Positions 17,094 through 25,246 are shown, counted from the first letter of the stretch. The stretch: 34,540 nt of DNA from Anaerohalosphaeraceae bacterium (GCA_030641315.1 DAOWHR010000254.1:1-34540), one strand, 5' to 3'. The notes: generated by a model not told the origin, from the sequence alone. Made by a program: numbers and translations.

Positions 17094-18517
17094 CCCAGAT
17101 AGATGCTGTCACCCGACTTTATCCGGGGAACAGTCTCAACCTTTGCTTTTGCATCATCGGCGCAGACGGCGAAATTTGCGGACATCTCGATAACGCAGTC
17201 TATGGTTCTGTCGGCTTTTCGGGGAACTTTTATGCCAGCTTTTTCGAGCCAAGCAGCTGCACGGTCGGTCATCATCTTCCTTGTAACATCCGGTGAATCA
17301 TCGCCTGACGCGTTTTTGACGGGGGCAAATTCTTCCTGCCGGAGGGTTTCGAGAATGATCGACTTTGAGGCAAGGGGCAAGGCGTCGAAAACGAATGTCT
17401 CAAGCTTTACGCCATTGGGTTTATCGGGATTGACTGTGTTGCCGGATGGATCAATATATGGTATCTTTTTGACAGCGCGGTGGATTGGCAGGGCAAAGCC
17501 GGCACTGTTAAGTTTGTCGATGAACGATGTGCTGACGATATGTATGGCTATCGAACCAAGTTCGAATACGTAAGAGCCGTCTGGATTTTGCCTGTGGGCC
17601 TGATCGTCGGGCAAGTCGCTGTACTCAATGACCGTGACCTTGTCGTCAACGAGACAAAAGTTGCCGACCTTTTCAGTTGGGTGAGCCTTAATCAGTGCTC
17701 TTGACGACATACCAGCGTCTTCGAGAGCGTGGAGTCCGATGAAAAGCGGATCAAACAGATGTACGAGCGGGTTGTCAACCTGCCAATAGCTTAGCTGCTC
17801 GATTCCTCGCTGCTGCATGTCCTGAAGGGCCTTGCTTTTGTAGATGGCTCTTAGACTTCCGCCGTGGCCATCGGGGCTGGAGGCCAATGTGCATTTGTCA
17901 GCAAGGAGTATCCTGCCATCAAGTGAAAAGTTGATGTTGGTGCCCTGCTGGAAAATAAATACGTCATTTTTGTCCATGCCGTAGTAGGTGTTTCGTTCAA
18001 ATAATTCCAGAGTTGCGCTGTGGTTTAGCGGGCTGGTCATTATGTACCATGGTATTTTTGCGCCGTATTTGGCTGAAACGGCGAGGATGTGCTCGGCAAA
18101 CAGCCTGAAAAGCGTTTTTTTCCTGATCTGGCTTATCTGATAGTTCCCTTTGGGGCCATCGAAACCAAGCCTTGTTCCCTGACCGCCAGCGACAACAAAG
18201 CCAGCGACCTTGCCATCGGAGAGCAGTTTTTTTCCGAGATTGACTGCGTTATCATAAATTTGAGCCTGGTTGTCGTCTTTTGGGTCGACAGGATAATATG
18301 ATGCGGGGTCGAAATTTGTGGGAACCTCAAGCGGGGATTCGTTAAGGACATAATCGCGAATCCATGAGTTAATCTCCGGAAAATCAAGGCTTTCGACCTG
18401 GCAGAGCAGGTTTTCCCTGGAAATGTTGTCCAGTTGATCATAAAACGCCAGCAAATGCTGCTGGTTATTTTCAGTGAGATCGGCTATCGCCTTGTTGTAT
18501 CTTGCAGTGCTATCCAT
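17090..18517 (-). CDS. UAP1-type UDP-sugar pyrophosphorylase (UDP-GlcNAc pyrophosphorylase-like)
   Basis: This 475-residue cytoplasmic enzyme belongs to the UDPGP family, joining UTP with a hexosamine- or hexose-1-phosphate. The nucleotide loop is VVAGGQGTRLGFDGPKG (near residue 110), followed by IPWYIMTS, the YWQVDNPLV region, IEYSDLP and KLETFVFDALP, all in the order seen in eukaryotic AGX/UAP1. This type is unlike bacterial GlmU. The GlmM-like mutase at 29-30 kb could supply the sugar-1-phosphate. GGAG lies 8 nt before the ATG, and a TTGTCA/TATTAT promoter lies about 85 bp upstream. GlcNAc-1-P is the likeliest substrate, but Glc-1-P or GalNAc-1-P cannot be excluded from motifs alone. Confidence 0.9.
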   Translation of the reverse strand: MDSTARYNKAIADLTENNQQHLLAFYDQLDNISRENLLCQVESLDFPEINSWIRDYVLNESPLEVPTNFDPASYYPVDPKDDNQAQIYDNAVNLGKKLLSDGKVAGFVVAGGQGTRLGFDGPKGNYQISQIRKKTLFRLFAEHILAVSAKYGAKIPWYIMTSPLNHSATLELFERNTYYGMDKNDVFIFQQGTNINFSLDGRILLADKCTLASSPDGHGGSLRAIYKSKALQDMQQRGIEQLSYWQVDNPLVHLFDPLFIGLHALEDAGMSSRALIKAHPTEKVGNFCLVDDKVTVIEYSDLPDDQAHRQNPDGSYVFELGSIAIHIVSTSFIDKLNSAGFALPIHRAVKKIPYIDPSGNTVNPDKPNGVKLETFVFDALPLASKSIILETLRQEEFAPVKNASGDDSPDVTRKMMTDRAAAWLEKAGIKVPRKADRTIDCVIEMSANFAVCADDAKAKVETVPRIKSGDSIYLG

Positions 18518-18599
18518 GCAGACGGCTCCATAAAAAACTTGTTATTGTTAATCAGTATTGCTAAGGTAGCGATATATTGTTTTTTTTCAAGAAGGTTCG

Positions 18600-18628
18600 A
18601 TAATATTTTTTCGGAATTTTCTTGACAA
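18600..18628 (-). promoter_or_regulatory. Promoter of the UDP-sugar pyrophosphorylase gene
   Basis: On the minus strand TTGTCA (18623-18628) and TATTAT (18600-18605) are 17 bp apart, a good sigma-70-type promoter. Predicted start is near 18593, about 75 nt before the coding start at 18517. The -35 overlaps the -35 of the divergent promoter by 5 bp. Confidence 0.6.
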
Positions 18629-18651
18629 TCCCGGCGGTCTTGTGGTATTGT
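18622..18651 (+). promoter_or_regulatory. Divergent promoter toward the pseudopilin-like gene
   Basis: TTGACA (18622-18627), an 18-bp spacer and TATTGT (18646-18651) with an upstream TGG (extended -10). The segment TCTTGTGGTAT around the -10 is identical to that of the promoter at 15672-15700. Predicted start is near 18658, giving a leader of about 355 nt before the coding start at 19013. Confidence 0.55.
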
Positions 18652-18657
18652 TTATAG

Positions 18658-19012
18658 AGGAATGTGGTAAGGGAATACTAGCAGGTGTTACAAGTTATTA
18701 TATTTTCAGACAGCAATTATAAATAAGTAGTGCCAGTATTATTTTTTAACCCGCTTGTTTTTCATTTCTTCAATCCTTTTTTGGCAACGCTTTCGTTGCT
18801 GAGAGACTGCATCTTGTGATAGCTCCATCGTTGTGTCTTTAAAAAATGGATCATGTGACCGCTCTTCGGGCAAAATTAATGTTAATTGAGGTTTGCTCGT
18901 TCAAGTGCTAATTTGCGCCCTGCGTAGGGACGTAAGAAACTGTAATTATTGTACTTGTATGACCGTTGAGCGGTTTGAAACAGCAAATCTCATAAGAAAA
19001 AGGAGAAACGAA
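18658..19012 (+). other. Long, probably transcribed leader with short hairpins
   Basis: This 355-bp stretch between the promoter and the pseudopilin-like start has no supported gene. It holds short perfect hairpins: GCAACG-CTTT-CGTTGC near 18784-18799, a stem around CCCT-GCGT-AGGG near 18918-18930 with flanking pairs, and ACCG-TTGAG-CGGT near 18962-18974. An in-frame upstream extension of the pseudopilin ORF exists but has no ribosome site. I do not recognise a riboswitch class. Confidence 0.35.
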
Positions 19013-19993
19013 ATGAAAAAGAAAGGTTTTACACTGATCGAGCTGCTGGTAGTAATCGCGATCATCGCTATGCTTTTGGCGATCCTGATGCCGGCACTTG
19101 GCAAAGTCAAGAGACTTGCTGAAAGGCTTGTCTGCGGAACCAACCTGAAAGGCATGGGAACTGCACATAACACTTACGCGTTTGACTACGATGACGAATT
19201 CGCAGTTCAGGGCGGAAAGAGGCCGGTAGTATGGTCAAGAAGGACAAGTGTCTGGAACATACCTGCAACCAACTTTAACGACGGCACCTTAGGAAACGTT
19301 GAATTGACAGTTGGAGCAAGTCTTTACCTTCTGGTAAGAGAAGCAGATGTTGATCCGAAGAGTTTTGTTTGCAAAGGCGGCGGCCAGAGGGTTTATGAGG
19401 GTGAATGTAATATAGTCGCTGACCTTGTTGATCTTTGGGACTTTGGCAGTTGGTCATGGCCTACACCAAACACTGCTGCTTCAACAGGTCCGGAAAACTG
19501 TGTTAGCTACTCATACCAGCAGCCATACTCTCTTGGCGGTTTCGCGGCACACCCTGCAAGTGGTTCTTCAACTGCTTCAATGGCTATTATGGCTGACAAG
19601 AATCCATTCTACGATTCAAAACTTACTCGTAACGACTCTCCCGATGAGACAAACTGGACAGGCGTTGCAGGCGTGCTTGCATGGAACACCAGCACATTAG
19701 AGCCAGTCAGCAATCCGAAGTACAAGGTTCAGGTTAACAACTCAGACGCACACAGTCGCGAAGGACAAAATGTTCTGTTCGGTGACGGTCACGTTGATTG
19801 GACCAAACGGCCTAACGTAGGTATGGAAGAAGATAACATCTACACCTCATGGTATGGCAATCCTACAGCTCCAGTAAGATCACCTGAAAGCTATCAAAAG
19901 GGTTTTGGTCCTAGTATACTTGGTGAGGGTGTACCACGTTCAGGCAGCGACTCACTGCTTGCTAATGATGACCAGAACGGTGGTTTTAATTAA
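19013..19993 (+). CDS. Pseudopilin-like secreted protein with prepilin cleavage signal
   Basis: The 326-residue product begins MKKKGFTLIELLVVIAII, a class III (type IV prepilin) signal with cleavage after Gly and methylation of Phe by a prepilin peptidase. The single hydrophobic helix is followed by a globular extracytoplasmic domain, with the VCGTNLKGMGTAHNTYAFDYDDEF segment and a late NVLFGDGHVDW motif. This H-X9-DG-like layout is found in large paralogous families in planctomycetes and related bacteria and is often linked to type II secretion or pilus-like fibres. I chose the ATG at 19013 because AGGAG stands 7 nt before it; the longer upstream frame has no such site. A strong terminator follows at 20026-20061, so it is probably transcribed alone. 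Confidence 0.9.
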   Translation: MKKKGFTLIELLVVIAIIAMLLAILMPALGKVKRLAERLVCGTNLKGMGTAHNTYAFDYDDEFAVQGGKRPVVWSRRTSVWNIPATNFNDGTLGNVELTVGASLYLLVREADVDPKSFVCKGGGQRVYEGECNIVADLVDLWDFGSWSWPTPNTAASTGPENCVSYSYQQPYSLGGFAAHPASGSSTASMAIMADKNPFYDSKLTRNDSPDETNWTGVAGVLAWNTSTLEPVSNPKYKVQVNNSDAHSREGQNVLFGDGHVDWTKRPNVGMEEDNIYTSWYGNPTAPVRSPESYQKGFGPSILGEGVPRSGSDSLLANDDQNGGFN

Positions 19994-20025
19994 CTGAATG
20001 TTTGATTAGTTAGCTAAAGATTTTC

Positions 20026-20061
20026 AAGCGGCTTTTCGCATTTGCGGAAAGCCGCTTTTTT
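20026..20061 (+). terminator. Rho-independent terminator after the pseudopilin-like gene
   Basis: Arms 20026-20039 and 20044-20057 form a 14-bp stem with one G-U pair and a 4-nt loop, followed by T residues to 20061. The 200 bp between it and the radical SAM gene (20062-20266) contain no gene that I can support, only a short tandem GTATGTCG repeat near 20115. Confidence 0.9.
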
Positions 20062-20266
20062 GTGCGGCGGGCATGTTTTGCAGCTCGTGGGTTTTAAGTA
20101 CTTGGGCTTGTCAGTATGTCGGTATGTCGGTAAGATGGAAGGTGCTGCAAGACAGGTCATAGGAAACCCGCCTTGGTGCCGATTAGGATGCCGGGGGAGA
20201 GAGGCAGGGACTGCAAAATCCCCGTCAACTCGATTTCAGCCGATTGTTAGGCAAAAACTAATAATC

Positions 20267-21331
20267 TCATGTGTCGTGCCTGAGAGATTTATTTTTAAGC
20301 ATCTCTGAATAAACAAGAAGTGGATTTACATCTGTATTACGGTCAACATTTTTAAGAAAAGAGTACATGTCTAAACACGCACAGCTTTTCATAGGACACG
20401 GTGCTGGACCAACGAATGTAGGTGGCAGACTATTCTCAAAAAAACTTCCTGATATCTGAGGATGGCAACCAACTTGAATTTGTCCGGTTTGATCCATTTG
20501 ATAAGCTAAGGATGGAAACAGGCATTTTTTCCCAAATGGTGATACCGTCTGAGTTCGATATTGATAATCTGCAAGAGGAAGTTCTTCTTTCAAAATTGAC
20601 AAGTCTTCTTCTGAATACTGTCCTTTTGAATCCCACAGAGGGTTTGGATGTAAAGGTATTCCTAATTCAAACATCTCTTGTTTGATTTTTTTAAAAATAT
20701 TGAAATTTTCGCTATTCATTACAAAATTTACCATCCCAATTTTGTATCCAAAATCTAATAATCGTTTGATGGAAGCAAAAAATGACTCTTTGGATACCTG
20801 GGCAGGGTGGTAAGTACACATGAGGATTATTTTTTTCGGGTCGACTCCCTTGTAATTATCAGGTTTCCATGATATGTTCGTATCAATACGAATACACTCT
20901 ACTGTTGGCATAGAAGTCAACTCTTTAAGTAGTGGTCCCATATTCTTTCTATCAAGCATTGGTTCCCCACCTGTGATAAGCAATGATAAACGCCGGTCAT
21001 GAAAATGCCGATGAAAAGAATCACACCATTTTCCTAAGGGAGAGTTATCAAAAGCATGAGCAGTATATTTGCCTTTACGTGCAGAACGATCGTGTGTTTG
21101 GTCACAATAAGAACATTTGTAGTTACACCATTCTGTAATCATCCACCTAAGAATAAATACCTTCTTATCGTCTTTTGGTCGCCATATTGAGAGTACTTTG
21201 TTGAAGGAATTGCGATCACTATCTGAAATTCGTTTATAGGGTCCCCATGGAGCTAACAATTGAATGGATTGAAGGCATCGCACTCCCCTCTTAGTTATAG
21301 ACTTTAAGGTTGATATTGCTGTATTATTCAC
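20267..21331 (-). CDS. Radical SAM enzyme of the polysaccharide locus, with C-terminal Cys cluster
   Basis: This 354-residue protein has the radical SAM cluster motif C-NYK-C-SY-C (near residues 70-77), preceded by ILRWMITEW and followed by LLITGGEPMLDRK, the GGEP motif that binds the SAM amino group. The last 90 residues carry at least five more Cys (KKCLFPS, QVGCHP, PCPMKSCACLDMY), suggesting an auxiliary Fe-S cluster as in SPASM/twitch proteins. The start is a GTG with GAGG about 8 nt upstream. A TTGATT/TATAAT promoter (21379-21407) lies just ahead, so it can be expressed apart from the flippase operon. The neighbours suggest modification of a sugar or surface peptide, but the substrate is unknown. 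Confidence 0.85.
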   Translation of the reverse strand: MNNTAISTLKSITKRGVRCLQSIQLLAPWGPYKRISDSDRNSFNKVLSIWRPKDDKKVFILRWMITEWCNYKCSYCDQTHDRSARKGKYTAHAFDNSPLGKWCDSFHRHFHDRRLSLLITGGEPMLDRKNMGPLLKELTSMPTVECIRIDTNISWKPDNYKGVDPKKIILMCTYHPAQVSKESFFASIKRLLDFGYKIGMVNFVMNSENFNIFKKIKQEMFELGIPLHPNPLWDSKGQYSEEDLSILKEELPLADYQYRTQTVSPFGKKCLFPSLAYQMDQTGQIQVGCHPQISGSFFENSLPPTFVGPAPCPMKSCACLDMYSFLKNVDRNTDVNPLLVYSEMLKNKSLRHDT

Positions 21332-21378
21332 AATTTACCTCTTGTAAAAGGCTTTATATGTAACAATCCATTGAACGA

Positions 21379-21407
21379 ATTATAACCAAATGGCTGGAAT
21401 TAATCAA
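21379..21407 (-). promoter_or_regulatory. Promoter of the radical SAM gene
   Basis: On the minus strand TTGATT (21402-21407) and a perfect TATAAT (21379-21384) are 17 bp apart. The predicted start is near 21372, about 40 nt before the GTG start at 21331. Confidence 0.65.
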
Positions 21408-21488
21408 TTGTAAAAGAGATCAACTATTTTATACAACAGGCTCTGATGTGCTATTGCAGAACGTCTGCCTTGAGGATCGTCGGCTTCG

Positions 21489-21578
21489 TCACTCTTTACA
21501 GCAGTGAAGTCCAATTCGATCTCCTTCGGTATCCTGCACTATGGCAATAAATCCATACTCATCTATGTTTATTCTGAC
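21489..21578 (-). pseudogene. Tail fragment of a VOC/glyoxalase-family gene
   Basis: Directly after the flippase stop codon and in the same frame, 29 codons run to the next stop, encoding DEYGFIAIVQDTEGDRIGLH near their end. This strongly resembles the C-terminal strand of VOC (glyoxalase/bleomycin-resistance) proteins, where a EYGF-A---D-EGNRIGLHS-like end supplies a metal ligand. The rest of the gene is missing and there is no credible start. It is probably a remnant left when the flippase region was joined to this site. The match is recalled by eye, not computed. Confidence 0.45.
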
Positions 21579-23003
21579 TCAGTTACCAGTTGCGATATCG
21601 ATTTTCTGCTTTATCATTTCTACCAGACCAGTATCAAAAAACTTGTCACAGATAACGCTTACCGTAATATAAACAGCTGTCGCAAGAGCAGCTAACACAA
21701 ATAGGTTTACAAACGATATTTGGTCGAAGTAATACAGCCTAGCGTAGATTGTCACAACAAGCATCGCGAGAAATGAAATCAAATAAGAAAAAAGCACTTG
21801 CAGAATTTCTGAAACTTTACAGTCAATATTCTTTCTCAATACATACAGATCTGTCGGTATCGTCACAATACTGGTAATCACAATCGTAAGAGCGGTACCG
21901 CTAATCTGCCACTTTGCAGTGAGCGGCCAGATCAAAACACCAATAATAATCAGCCTGATTATCTGCATATATGTTGTCCAGTGCGGATTCCCGGAAGCCA
22001 ATGAAATTGGCCGTAATCCACATTTAAGTATCTTTAAGATCGTAAGAGCGGCTAGTATCTGCATCGGAGCGACTATCGGAATCCATTTTGCCTTCAAGAA
22101 CAATAATACAAAATCAAGAGAAAGTATCAGTACCAGCCCACCGATCAAAAACGACAGAAATCCAGCAAAATTGAGCACTTTCAGATACGCTTCTTTAATC
22201 CGTAAGGGCTGGTCCTGTATTTTTGAGTAAGCCGGAAAAGTAACTTGAGCCAGTACTCCTCCAATCTCTAAAGCAGGAATTGAAGCCAGTTTATATGCCA
22301 TCTGATAAAACGCAAGCGGTACCCATCCAAGGTAGGCCCACACAAAATAATCATCCCCCTGTATTACCAGAAAATCAAGAGCGGTTGTGACAAAAATCCA
22401 TTTACCAAAGCGCCACATCTCTATTAACTTGACTTTATCGAATGAAAACCTTGGCCTATAGCTGCTAAGCCTATAGCTTGCAATACATCCGAATGTTTCA
22501 CCTATAAGCTTTCCAATAACTAAAGCCCATATTGACTTCCATATTAACGCCAGAGTGATCGTTATTATAGTTTTGATTAAAGAAGTGATAATCTGGTAAG
22601 CAAATTGCTTATGAAACTCAAGATCCTTCTGAAAATAAAGGATTCCAATATTTGTAAATGCTCCGAGAAAAATCGATAATCCCATAACTCTTATGATTTG
22701 AGGAGCCATTTCAAGATTTGATTTTGCCAGTGCTTCGATCGGAACTTTAACCATTGCCACATAAGGCGCAAGTAGAAAAAGCAGCAAATAGAGCAAAGCA
22801 GCTCTTGCCAGGCCGAAAGTCCATGCGGTATTGAGGTAGTCATTTATAGCTCCTTTTTTCTGTATCAGAACTGTCTGAAAACCAGTCTGCGTAAATGCTC
22901 CCAGTGTTTGAATCAGCAGCATTGAAAGCCCCAACAGCCCAATGTCACTGATTTGAAGCACCCTTGCCAAAACGATATACTGCGCAAACGCAAGAACCTG
23001 CAC
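21579..23003 (-). CDS. Wzx-type polysaccharide/lipid-linked oligosaccharide flippase
   Basis: This inner-membrane protein (474 residues as called) has about 12-14 hydrophobic segments and the family's early pattern YIVLARVLQISDIGLLGLSMLL. It resembles Wzx/PST (MATE/MOP superfamily) exporters, which flip undecaprenyl-linked glycans. The only canonical start is a GTG at 23003, but the frame stays open upstream to 23105. Those 34 codons encode KRSIKGALWLAALRVVV, the usual first amphipathic part of these flippases. The real start therefore probably lies upstream, at a non-standard codon such as ATT (23100-23102) or behind a frameshift. It follows the glycosyltransferase by about 60 bp and belongs to the same operon. 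Confidence 0.88.
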   Translation of the reverse strand: MQVLAFAQYIVLARVLQISDIGLLGLSMLLIQTLGAFTQTGFQTVLIQKKGAINDYLNTAWTFGLARAALLYLLLFLLAPYVAMVKVPIEALAKSNLEMAPQIIRVMGLSIFLGAFTNIGILYFQKDLEFHKQFAYQIITSLIKTIITITLALIWKSIWALVIGKLIGETFGCIASYRLSSYRPRFSFDKVKLIEMWRFGKWIFVTTALDFLVIQGDDYFVWAYLGWVPLAFYQMAYKLASIPALEIGGVLAQVTFPAYSKIQDQPLRIKEAYLKVLNFAGFLSFLIGGLVLILSLDFVLLFLKAKWIPIVAPMQILAALTILKILKCGLRPISLASGNPHWTTYMQIIRLIIIGVLIWPLTAKWQISGTALTIVITSIVTIPTDLYVLRKNIDCKVSEILQVLFSYLISFLAMLVVTIYARLYYFDQISFVNLFVLAALATAVYITVSVICDKFFDTGLVEMIKQKIDIATGN

Positions 23004-23165
23004 GACTACCCTTAAAGCTGCCAGCCAGAGAGCACCCTTTATGGATCTCTTAAAAAGATTAGGGTGAGTCTTTTTTGATTCCGATGAGTTCGTTTTAACA
23101 ATTCCTTAATACTCAAGATAAAGTGCCTGTGGATAAGCTACTCTGGTTTATCAACAGGACACTCA

Positions 23166-24140
23166 TTATAGCTTTTTTGAAAACAGCTTTCTTTTTATTT
23201 TTTTATAAACGTTGAAAAGTCCGATTGTAGGCGGAAATATGGCACATAGATAGATTTCCAATTGATATCGCTTCGATAAATATTCTTTGAATTTATGCAG
23301 TAAACGGCGGATGTCAGTGTATCGTTTCTGCTTAAAAAGAATCTTTATCTCATAATTGAGTAACTGCGGCAAGCACGGCTTAAGTTCCTCGAAGCTATTA
23401 TGCTTTCTGGCCATTTCAGTGTACCGGTCCATTCTCATGTATATTACCGAAAGCGGTTCGTCTGCCTCTGTAAGACTGCCCTGCACACTGGCGTCATATA
23501 CAGCAAGCGGTTCAGGTATATAACCGATCTGGGGGCACTTGAAGGCGATTCTGAACCACATGTCCGTATCTTCACCATGTGACATTGTCGTGGTGAACAT
23601 TCCAACCTTTTCAAATATATCTTTTCTTACAATAATACTTCCCGTCCAGGCCTCAACCGTTTGTGTGTATCTTGCGTGGAAATAATTATCAAAATACTCA
23701 TTGCCGCCCATTTTCATTTTAGTGAAATCGTGATTAGAATGAATTCCTTTTCGTTGCTGTGAACCAGTCTCAATAAAGAAGTTCGTTGCCGACCATGCCA
23801 GATCGGGATTCCTCTCCAACAGTTCGATCTGCTGAGTCAAATAGTCTTTCATCCAGAAGTCATCAGCATCAAGAAAGGCAATCCATTTTCCTTTTGCTTC
23901 GTTAATGCCTCTGTTGCGTGCGGCGCTTACTCCGGCGTTTTGCTGTTTGATGAGCCTGATCCTGCTGTCTGAAACAGCTTCGACTTTGGACGGGCCGTCG
24001 TCAGTGGAACCATCGTCAATGACTAAGAGTTCGAAGTTAGTGTAAGATTGCGCAAGTACAGATTCTACAGCACGGACGACGTATTGGGCCTTGTTGTAGA
24101 GAGGCATTATGACACTAACATTTATTTGGGAATCTGTCAT
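23166..24140 (-). CDS. Family 2 glycosyltransferase
   Basis: This 324-residue cytoplasmic or membrane-associated GT-A enzyme transfers a nucleotide-activated sugar during surface glycan assembly. The N-terminus has VSVIMPLYNKAQYVVRAVESVLAQSYTNFE in pieces typical of GT2, then VIDDGSTDDG (UDP binding), NAGVSAARNRGI, and the metal motif in FLDADDFW (near residue 93). The later GEDTDMWFRIAF element has the ED catalytic-base type motif. The C-terminal 80 residues are basic and helical. The ATG overlaps the stop of the pyruvyltransferase-like gene by 4 bp, so translation is coupled. Donor and acceptor sugars cannot be read from the sequence. Confidence 0.93.
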   Translation of the reverse strand: MTDSQINVSVIMPLYNKAQYVVRAVESVLAQSYTNFELLVIDDGSTDDGPSKVEAVSDSRIRLIKQQNAGVSAARNRGINEAKGKWIAFLDADDFWMKDYLTQQIELLERNPDLAWSATNFFIETGSQQRKGIHSNHDFTKMKMGGNEYFDNYFHARYTQTVEAWTGSIIVRKDIFEKVGMFTTTMSHGEDTDMWFRIAFKCPQIGYIPEPLAVYDASVQGSLTEADEPLSVIYMRMDRYTEMARKHNSFEELKPCLPQLLNYEIKILFKQKRYTDIRRLLHKFKEYLSKRYQLEIYLCAIFPPTIGLFNVYKKIKRKLFSKKL

Positions 24141-25246
24141 TTTGATATTAGCTGCCTGTAAACTTGCCCGGCTTTTGTTCGCTGGGCGTCGGCTACCGGT
24201 TTGATAGCTTGATACAGCGATTTCGTGAACTCCATTCTGTTGGTATTGAAGTGTTCAACAGTCTCCCATACTTTTTTAGCATCGAATTCATCTGTCCTGA
24301 CGGTCGCGTGTTCCTGACCGACCGAAGCCATGTAGTCACGGCATTTTGGCCTGTATTCGAGCATGACAGACGGTACATAGGCGCAAGTGGCAAGAGCTAC
24401 TGCATGTAATCTTATGCCTACAAAGACGCTTACCGAACGCACCTGATCCATGTAGGCTTTATAGTCCTGGTACACGTTGCAAATCTGCTCATCAGTGCCG
24501 GTTCTTTTTGCAATATCTTCAGTGATCTTAACATCTTCCGGTGAGAGTACAAACCACTTGATCGTCCATCTTTCTTTTTTTGCGATTGAGGCTAAGGACT
24601 CAAATTGTTTGGCAACGCGGGCCATACTGCCCCATAATCCTCCCCGGATGCTGGCGATATTCAGTCCGAGGACCGAAGGTTTGTACGCAGACTCATCCGG
24701 CAAAGACTTATCGGCAAAGACAAGTACCGGATCGCCGACAACTTCGACATTTTTCAGGCCTGCCTCGGTTAATATGCGCGCGGAGATCGGCCCACGGACT
24801 CCGATATATTCGCTATGGGCGAGCAATTCGACCCATTGGGATAGAATCGATCGCCAGTCGGACCGGTCTTCTGAGAAGCATGGTTGGGCGACACCGGTTC
24901 CGAATACAAAATGCTTTTTGCATACTTCCATACAATTCTGTGTCTGCTTCAACAAATATTCTGAGGGCTTTATTATAGTTCCGCCTGCCACCATTCCGAA
25001 GTTGAAAAGTCTTAGAACCTTTGCTGGAATGGTTATTTCTTTTCCACCCCAGTGGGGAAAGACAATAAAACCGAATTGGGGAAATAGCAGTTTAACTGCA
25101 TCGAAAAGAGCCTCATCACCGAGATTTTGGTATCCCATCCAGTGACCGGCGTAGGTGACACGCGGTTTTTTTGCGGAGCATGAGTGCCTAATTATATCCG
25201 AGGCCATCCTGATCTGTTTTATTCTTTTCTTAATTTCCAGAGCCAT
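24137..25246 (-). CDS. Polysaccharide pyruvyltransferase family protein
   Basis: This 369-residue protein matches the PS_pyruv_trans family, which adds ketal-linked pyruvate from PEP to sugars of exopolysaccharides or cell-wall polymers. Family elements are AGHWMGYQNLGDEALFDAVK (near residue 33), VAGGTIIKP, VFGTGVAQP, IGVRGPISARIL and VEVVGDPVLVF, and late VSVFVGIRLHAVALATCAYVPSVMLEY, where the IRLH-A element is typical. The glycine-rich GGG of some members is AGG here. It is the first gene of an operon with the glycosyltransferase (4-bp overlap) and the flippase. Some family members have related roles (for example CsaB or AMIN-linked transfer), so the pyruvyl donor reaction is inferred. Confidence 0.87.
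   Translation of the reverse strand: MALEIKKRIKQIRMASDIIRHSCSAKKPRVTYAGHWMGYQNLGDEALFDAVKLLFPQFGFIVFPHWGGKEITIPAKVLRLFNFGMVAGGTIIKPSEYLLKQTQNCMEVCKKHFVFGTGVAQPCFSEDRSDWRSILSQWVELLAHSEYIGVRGPISARILTEAGLKNVEVVGDPVLVFADKSLPDESAYKPSVLGLNIASIRGGLWGSMARVAKQFESLASIAKKERWTIKWFVLSPEDVKITEDIAKRTGTDEQICNVYQDYKAYMDQVRSVSVFVGIRLHAVALATCAYVPSVMLEYRPKCRDYMASVGQEHATVRTDEFDAKKVWETVEHFNTNRMEFTKSLYQAIKPVADAQRTKAGQVYRQLISK

Noticed and set aside
18780-18800. Sigma-54-like TGGCA...TTGCT in the pseudopilin leader
   Set aside because: The GG to GC distance is 15 instead of 12 nt; the bases are explained by a GCAACG/CGTTGC hairpin.
18830-18940. GGCAAA and GGGACG elements suggesting a cyclic-di-GMP (GEMM) riboswitch
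   Set aside because: They are about 50 nt apart with no matching stems or tetraloop receptor; spacing is wrong for GEMM-I.
20190-20250. tRNA-Cys-like anticodon arm (GGGACTGCAAAATCCC) downstream of the pseudopilin terminator
   Set aside because: The anticodon loop would have 8 nt, and no acceptor, D or T stems pair around it. It is neither a working tRNA nor a clear relic.
20042-20308. 88-codon plus-strand ORF after the pseudopilin-like gene
   Set aside because: It begins inside the terminator stem, has no ribosome site and overlaps the end of the radical SAM gene; no recognisable protein features.
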